In this document: positions 58,111-64,000 of the stretch, piece by piece
Numbering within the stretch: the first letter of the stretch is position 1
How the letters are laid out: each line of letters opens with the position of its first letter
NCBI GenBank assembly: GCA_947311845.1
Contig: CAMZMU010000052.1
Span: forward strand, 132,957,169 to 133,021,168
From: Poa pratensis
Taxonomy: Eukaryota; Streptophyta; Magnoliopsida; Poales; Poaceae
DNA length: 64,000 bases
Direction of reading: 5' to 3'
Made by a program: the position numbers and the translations under genes
The notes under the pieces: generated by a model
The model's database searches: none
What the model saw: the letters and a program-made list of their open reading frames with translations, nothing else
What the model was told of the DNA's origin: nothing

Positions 58111-59020
58111 GTTCTATTAGGCTGCATCTACTTTGGATATTGGTCATTAAGAAATTTGGTTGGTTTCCACTCCCGACATATCTGGTATCAGTGAAAATGT
58201 TTCGAGTGAATAAAGTCCGTCGTCTTACGTCGAGGGGGGTGGTACAAAATAACTTCTCATCATTGTAAAGTAAGATCTCAGAAATACTTACCTTGCGGAG
58301 AAATCACCTCATAACTTCCAAGCTTTGTCATAGGAAATTTACAACATACATAGTCAACGGAAGCACCACCTGACTTGAGAATTGTACCCGCCTGTCAAGC
58401 TCCATCTGACCTCATATGATTTTGCGCTGACAGCTTCGTAGGAAAGAGTATTCAATCTGTAATTTTCGTGCAAAATTTGGTAGACAGCAGGGGGCCGACA
58501 AGATCTCTCGTCAGACGATCATCGTTGGGATACTATGTGGAGATGTAGCTCGCGATCGAGATATACGTGTACGATATTCCGGACTCGCTAGCTTATATGG
58601 GATGGAGTACGAGTGTGCATGAGTCCGGCTCGGCTTCAGAATTGCTTTGAGCTGAGGAGAATGATGCTGGCTGGCAGTTTGGCAGGTGTCACCTGGTTCA
58701 CATTTTTTCAGAACACGCGTCTGTCCGCGAACGAGCGTCTCAGAGAATTTCCAAATGCGCGTTTCTTTGAGACCGGGACATGTTAGCGACACGCCGTCCG
58801 GCGATAGCCCGCTAACAGCGCAATGTAGTGCAAGAGCAACCGCACGACAATGTCGTGGCGGATTCCTTCGATCCTCCCCCCGGCGGTACACCGCCGACGT
58901 TGACGCCGGACGGACGATCGAGCAGGACGTTGGTGGCACCGGGGATTTGGCGGATCAGCCAGGCTCCTAAAGATGATGCCGACGGTGGCGGTTGGCGTCG
59001 ACGCCTGTCGTGCTCGACGG

Positions 59021-60827
59021 TCGGCAGCGGTGGGGCGCTCGATTCATTCTTATCCACTGTAGCACTAGCACCGGCCGGTGACACCAGGTCGCTCGCCCTG
59101 CGCGCATTGCTTTCGCTTGTTGGAGAAGAAGAGGAGGTACGTACGTCGTCGGGTGGTGGAGGCCGAAAACGATAGATCGCGCTTGGGATCGATGGGAGGC
59201 TGAAGTAGAGCAGTGCATGGGCCTGCGCACTGGTGTTTTGCTGCTGCTCTTCTCATGCCGGAAATTTAACACACGGACTCGAAAACTTTGATTGTAACGA
59301 TGATGCCCTCGGCTGAGAACAAAATCGTACGGTACCGGTTGGTTGCGTTTAATTTCTGTAGATTTTTGTTTGAGCTAATTTAATTTCTGTAGATAGACGC
59401 AGGACAAGATGGCCGCTGGCCAGGCACGTCGAAATCAGCGGGTTGGCCCAACACCATGTACGTAGTGGAGTACGAACGAACGATGATGGGCCGGTGGACC
59501 CAGATTGTTTATTATTCCCAGGAAATCAGGGATTAAGACACGCTCCATTTGTTTCATCTGCACGGCTCAGGCTTAATGACGGCCCTTCTTATCTCACTTG
59601 GTTGTCGCTCCAGGCCTCGACCAAAGCCACGAGCTTAATTAAGCATCCTTCTGTTAGTGTTAGTAGTACCTTGTGTTACTTTTTAATAGGCCAATGATGT
59701 CTCCCTGATGATCAAAGCGGTGCCGATTCTGTACTGCAAATGCAGTTGCCAATCCAAGCCATTTCCTTTCGGTGCGCGTATCATCGATCGCCCGGCCGTG
59801 CGTTCCAGGTAGAGTCTATCCGCACTACACCTGTCCAAAGCTCTTCTTGCCTTTTGAGTCTAATTTTTCTACTCGACTTTTTCTGCAGATTGCGTACGTT
59901 ACGCATAGGCTAGTAGTAGAAGGTGCGCTTTACCTGGACGTCTGGTCGTTGTAGGCAGGCTGCTTTGCTTTGGTTGCTTCTACGTCTGAAACTTTTCCCC
60001 TAATCGTAGACCTGGAGATCTCATCGCTTCCCCGTCAGGCAGGTCAAGATGGCGTGCGTCAGGGAGAATGAGCTCTCTTTCTACCTATCTTCCTCGTCAA
60101 TTCCCCTTCCTGTCCAACTGTGAGGAGGACTAGTCATCCATCCTGCCGGAGGAATGTGATGACGGATGGCCCTACACGTGAGTGGTATGAAACATTCTTA
60201 CCTGCCCAAATTGCATATGGGTTTCAGTGTAAGCAGCCCCCTGTAGAGTAGAGTAGATCGGATCCAATGGAAGGCTGCGGTGTATTTTTGATTTCCTGCC
60301 ACTTGCCAAAATTGATATGGTTTTCAAGAATTGCGACGAGATCTTTGCCTCCACTCGGAACTGGCTTCAAGCTAGGGAGGGAAAGTGCCTGGCCCGTGTG
60401 CTCTGGGTGTGGGTACACTGACCTCCTCAATTATGCAACAACAAACACACGGGGGGGAGGCAAGACAGGGGCCCAAATTGGATTGCACGGATCTTGTTTG
60501 CACCCGGAAGAGTTTCCTAGCTCAACAAATTAAATTCGCTCGGAAAGAAAGAAAGAAAGATTCACAGCTCCGCCCAAACTTGGAAGATGGAATCTAGCTA
60601 TACATAGTACCAAGAATCTAGTCTCCTAGCCTTTTTCTGGGGCGGTTACTTTACTCCTGCCTATGTTCACAGTTGGAGCAGGCGACTCCTATTCTTTCTT
60701 CGGCGGCCGGCCTCCGACGCGGCGACCAATTCAGTCAGCCAAATGTGAAATTCCGCATTCTGGGCCGTCGCCGGTGATGGCCATCTGTTTGTTGGTCGAC
60801 AAGAGAGAGGGCTGGCTGGCTGCTGGT
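59021..60827. other. No gene recognised
   Basis: Short frames only. The frames around 58686-59175 overlap one another on both strands and look like GC-rich chance frames. The space 59260-60660 shows no family resemblance. A GAAA-type microsatellite lies near 60541-60560. Confidence 0.5.
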
Positions 60828-61454
60828 TCACTGGTAGCCGCCGAGTCCGCTGATGAGCAGCTCGTGCGGCCTTAGCAGCGTCGGGGAGGGCATCGACGCG
60901 GCGTGCGTCCCACCGCCGAAGTAGAAGAAGTCGAAGTCGGAGGCGTCGGGCAGGCCGGCTGCGGCGGCCCAGAGCGCGCCGGCGCCGGCCACGTCGTCGG
61001 GGATGAGCGGCGCGCGGCAGAGCGGGCAGGTGCGCTGGTCGTGGTCCATCCAGCGGTCCAGGCAGCCGCGGTGGAAGACGTGGCGGCAGTTGCTGAGCCT
61101 GCGCACCTCGTCGCGGCCGCCGATGCCGCTGAGGCACACGGCGCAGTCGACGGCGCACGAGGAGGAGGGGTCCAGCTCGGAGAAGCGCACCACGGGGAGC
61201 GCCTCCTCGATGAGCATCGCGGGCACGGGCCGGAACTCGGGCCGCCGGTGCTGGAGCTGCGGCGCGGGGATGTGGTGGTGGTGTGCGTGGTCGTGGTGGA
61301 GGGAGAGGTGGTCGTCGGTGAGATCTAGGAGGTCGCCGAGGCCGACGGCGTTGAAGGCCCAGAGGAGGCAGCGGCGGAGGTGGCCGAGCAGGAGGAGGAG
61401 GTGGAGGAGCTGCTTGGGGAGCAGCAGCTCGGAGTAGCCGACCGGGAAGCCCAT
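60828..61454 (-). CDS. RING-H2 finger protein of the BRH1 type (probable E3 ubiquitin ligase)
   Basis: I start at the ATG at 61454, whose product begins MGFPVGYSELLLPK as in Arabidopsis BRH1 and relatives. The longer open frame to 61775 passes through the TATA box. The protein has 208 residues: a hydrophobic N-terminal segment (about 9-33, possible membrane anchor), a His-rich stretch (53-61), and a RING-H2 with all eight ligands (C104, C107, C123, H125, H128, C131, C143, C146) including HRGCLDRWMDHDQRTCPLC. A less conserved tail follows. Such proteins bind E2 enzymes and transfer ubiquitin. BRH1 expression is brassinosteroid-responsive in Arabidopsis, but orthology here is inferred only. The gene is intronless, very GC-rich and intact. 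Confidence 0.9.
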   Translation of the reverse strand: MGFPVGYSELLLPKQLLHLLLLLGHLRRCLLWAFNAVGLGDLLDLTDDHLSLHHDHAHHHHIPAPQLQHRRPEFRPVPAMLIEEALPVVRFSELDPSSSCAVDCAVCLSGIGGRDEVRRLSNCRHVFHRGCLDRWMDHDQRTCPLCRAPLIPDDVAGAGALWAAAAGLPDASDFDFFYFGGGTHAASMPSPTLLRPHELLISGLGGYQ

Positions 61455-61546
61455 GGCTGCGTGCCGCGGGGAAGGTGTGAGAGGCAGTGAGGATGATGAT
61501 GTGGTGGTGGTGCGCGGAATGGGAGCCGAGGCCAGACATGGCTGGC

Positions 61547-61555
61547 TTATATAAA
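61547..61555 (-). promoter_or_regulatory. TATA box of the RING-H2 gene
   Basis: On the minus strand it reads TTTATATAA, about 95 bases before the ATG. Confidence 0.75.
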
Positions 61556-61559
61556 GCGA

Positions 61560-62731
61560 GTCGGGAGGGGCGGGGGTGACGCGGAAAGATCCTACGGGTC
61601 TGTCTGGGCAGCGCTCCGGTTGGGTGGCTCGGCGCAGACCGTGCCGTGTGGTGCGTCGTGGGCGCGACCCTGACCCGGCGACTGACCCCGCCCGGCGTGG
61701 CGGGCGTGACTGGGGCAGGAATTTCGTGTGACGACGGACTGGCCCCGGCGGCGCCGGGCGCCGTGTGTCACTCACTCGCTGGCCCGCCGGTGGTGGTCCG
61801 GCCGCCTCCTGATCTCACTCCCAACTGGTGTCGCCTCCACGGTCGGTGCGTTGCACCTTGGCTAAGCGGCAAGGCCGCGCGTACGGGTGCGTGCACCTCT
61901 CGCTTCGTTTCACCCGGTACATGTACCTGCGGCAGATGCACACGTTCATCGCACCGACTCAACTTACATACTGTGCTACTACGTCCGCACCGAATGTGAC
62001 AATACGCCTTAATCATCATCGCTGCAAAATGGTACTAGTACGGTAATTACGCCATGCGTGGAGGTGGAGCTGTGTTTAGCAAAAGCTATGGCCAAAAATT
62101 TACAGCTGTACTAAAATTATGGTAGTACATTAATTACGCCATGCTGACAGTAAGGCCTGTGCCAACGCGCGTATCCTAGCGCGAAATTATAGGAAAAAAG
62201 CTGACGTGGATGCGTAGTTAAGGAAGAAAGAGAATGGTGTTGTATGTATACGTAGAACCGGCTCTTGGCGTTTAACTCGAGACACAGTAAATGCAGAATC
62301 CATCCGGTGCATACAGCCAGCTCGTGTGACCACTCAGTTGGAGTTTTTCTACCAGTTGAATAGGGGCAGGCCACACCGTGGACCATATTCAGTTAGGCCA
62401 TAAACTGATCTAAAATCAAAATCTGTAGACACGGCATGAAGAAACGATCCATTGACATAGTCGTTTTTAACATGGCTTTTTCTTAGAAAGATACGATGTT
62501 TAGAACCGACGCATTGGCATAGGCCTAAGACTACTACCTCCGTCACGACATAAAATTATGGGAGTATAAGAAGTTTTACTTTTTTCTGTTTCGGATTCAG
62601 ATGTATCTAGACACTGTTTCTATGCAAATCCACCCATTTAAACATGTATGTAGTCTATAATGAAATAGCTTTCAACTAGAGCAAGACGACGAGGGGACAA
62701 TTGTGGGTGAATCCAATCTTAAAGTTTTATA
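61560..62731. other. Promoter side of the RING-H2 gene and unassigned sequence
   Basis: It is GC-rich to about 61960, then AT-rich. No gene is supported. A short piece at 62535-62566 (cctccgtc...gggag) may be the worn end of a Stowaway element. Confidence 0.45.
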
Positions 62732-62834
62732 CTCCATCCGTCCGGAAAAAGATATCACTAAAATGGATGTATCTAGCAATAAAATATGTCTTGATACATC
62801 CATTTTTATGACATCTTTTTAAATACGGAGGGAG
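62732..62834. mobile_element. Stowaway (Tc1/mariner) MITE, 103 bp
   Basis: Left end CTCCATCCGTCCGG and right end ATACGGAGGGAG are the classical Stowaway termini, flanked by TA (62730-62731 and 62835-62836). The interior is an imperfect hairpin around atggatgtatctag. Confidence 0.88.
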
Positions 62835-62849
62835 TATCAAAATTCTATA

Positions 62850-63118
62850 AAAAACTATTTGGAGCGCCGGATCCAAATTATTTTTTTATGAATGAGGAAG
62901 TCACGGATATGCCTCAAATATCTCCAGAGGAGAATGGCATTCTAACATCGGAATTCTCTGAGAAAGAGGTGCATGAGGCTATCTCTCAAATGGAACACAA
63001 TAAGTCTTCAGGACCAGACAGGTTTCCAGCGAAGTTTTATCAAAAAAAAAATGGCCATCCTAAAATATGATCTAATGGTTTTGTTTGCTGAGCTGTGGAC
63101 AGGAGACTTGCATGTGAG
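62850..63118 (+). pseudogene. LINE reverse transcriptase fragment
   Basis: The frame has TSEFSEKEVHEAISQMEHNKSSGPDRFPAKFYQ order (from about 62947), the start of the plant LINE reverse transcriptase domain. A run of A near 63044 shifts the frame, which then continues YDLMVLFAELWTGDLHV. It is broken and short. Confidence 0.8.
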
Positions 63119-64000
63119 TTGCAACTGAGATTTTCTAGTTGCATATGAGTTGCAACTGGGACAAAATTATCTAAACCGTTGGAATTATCTAAAAATTGTA
63201 CATGAGTTGCACGTGAGATGCAACTGGTCCGTTGAGTGACGTCACGCGACTGAGATTAGTCATGTCCTTCTTTTAAACCGAGGACGAGTGCATTGCAACT
63301 TACGGGCTGCTAGTCGTGTTTCAGAAAGAAAAGAAAAAGGTTGCGAGTCGTGTTGGCTTATCGTGGTAAAAAAGAAATGGATGGTTGCACGAAGGTTCTT
63401 GGATCCTTTTGCTTTCCTAGCAGGAAAGTGATGGCCAACGCAGGTTGTTGGGTCGAGACGTCAAGTGCTTTGTCCTCTCTCGCGCAAGTCACGAGCGCTG
63501 CCTCTACCTCCCAACCCAATCGTGCCTCGTGCGTACCGTTTGCTTTAGTAGGGTAGGATAGTTTCGCTTGATATTTTCTCGCACGCTCGGCCATTTGCCA
63601 AGGTGAAAGCCTAGGCATACACTATTTCCTAAAAATGTTATCCACTCTACACTTTTTTCGAAATAATCCTTTGAGTTTCTTGTGGCGCAATCAAACAAAC
63701 CGCAAACTCTATAGGATTCAAATGTGGATGATCTTACAATTATGTGTTTTCCCTATTCAAGGATTTTTAGAACCCTGTGAACCAAGAGGCTCTTAAGGTA
63801 TAGTTTGCTACGGTGCATATTATGTCACTTCTTGTATACCAGTTTTAAGTTATAATAATCACACATTTTAATAAATTTAATTTTTGCAATATGTGCTTAT
63901 TGTAACTATAATATTGTCACAAAAAACCATTCTCCCGTCTGAGCGGGTGTCAAAATCAACTACGATAGTTTTGGATTTCATGCTCCTTCTCCTGATATGA
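63119..64000. other. No gene recognised; AGTTGCAACT palindromes at its start
   Basis: The palindrome AGTTGCAACT occurs at about 63117 and 63149, with related GTTGCACGTGAGATGCAACT near 63204-63223. The rest has only short frames. A stretch ending near 63790 (aagaggctctta) looks like one end of a Tourist-type element without a partner. Confidence 0.4.

Larger units (their letters stand above)
56720..59020. repeat. Duplicated segment, copy B
   Basis: It is the mate of 53380-55112. It also contains a short gypsy remnant (frame HPVFHVSQLRRVL near 57075-57115) and two MITEs that copy A lacks. The end (58870-59010) encodes the same short frame piece (ADV..G) as 54935-55050, but no gene is recognisable. 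Confidence 0.72.

Noticed and set aside
60903..61437. Plus-strand frames opposite the RING-H2 gene
   Set aside because: They are antisense shadows of a GC-rich coding region.
60667..61539. 290-codon Pro/Arg-rich minus frame
   Set aside because: It is another frame of the GC-rich RING-H2 gene; its composition is typical of a shadow.
61455..61775. Longer N-terminus of the RING-H2 protein
   Set aside because: It would be translated from sequence upstream of the TATA box; the ATG at 61454 matches the family start.
62535..62566. Second Stowaway element
   Set aside because: Only about 30 bases with partial end similarity; no convincing pair of ends.
1..64000. tRNA or rRNA genes
   Set aside because: I saw no cloverleaf-type box A/box B pair or rRNA sequence; the only tRNA-related sites are primer binding sites.

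Overview
This is repeat-rich plant nuclear DNA, most likely from a Pooideae grass and probably Triticeae-like. The evidence is deeply nested LTR retrotransposons, Stowaway, Tourist, hAT and Mutator MITEs, GC-rich first exons with AT-rich introns, and two ordinary plant genes: a 20S proteasome beta subunit (PBG1) and a BRH1-type RING-H2 protein. I see no prokaryotic or organellar signature. Most 'starts' in long open frames of the left two thirds are not real initiation codons, because gag-pol frames run through TTG or GTG.

Left block, 1-41341, is a retrotransposon nest. Element 1 (1-~11583, minus strand) is a Tat-lineage Ty3/gypsy element with gag-protease, reverse transcriptase, two RNase H domains and integrase. 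It also carries a five-exon gene on the opposite strand (177-4126) whose splice phases all fit. Element 2 (about 11650-13703 plus 34879-41341, minus strand) is an older, frameshifted relative with the same plan. Element 3 (13704-34878, plus strand, TSD GGACT) sits inside the integrase of element 2. It has ~1.47 kb LTRs, a primer binding site and ~2.2 kb of tandem arrays instead of genes. Element 4 (14748-30788, minus strand, TSD AACAG) sits inside the left LTR of element 3. It is a gag-only retrotransposon that has become a tandem LTR-internal-LTR-partial internal-partial LTR array.

Middle block, 41342-46350, holds the 3' end of a LINE, a 659-bp poly(A) retroposon with a 17-bp target duplication, a second LINE tail, and unassigned sequence with a C28 homopolymer.

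Gene block, 46355-52300, has PBG1 (six coding exons, long first intron with an internal tandem duplication, abutting TGGGC boxes upstream). It is followed by two small GC-rich intronless genes that share upstream sequence; the first is broken and the second is open.

Right block, 52300-64000, is dominated by a diverged local duplication (about 53380-55112 and 56720-59020). A chromovirus-like gypsy remnant with a complete LTR lies between the copies, and each copy carries its own private MITEs. The BRH1-type RING-H2 gene lies at 60828-61454 (minus strand) with a TATA box. The window ends with a Stowaway MITE and a LINE reverse transcriptase fragment.

The most interesting observations are: an in-frame UAG at the same position between protease and reverse transcriptase in both Tat elements; the intact spliced antisense gene; the identical primer binding site of gene-less element 3 and coding element 1; and the tandem multi-LTR structure of element 4.
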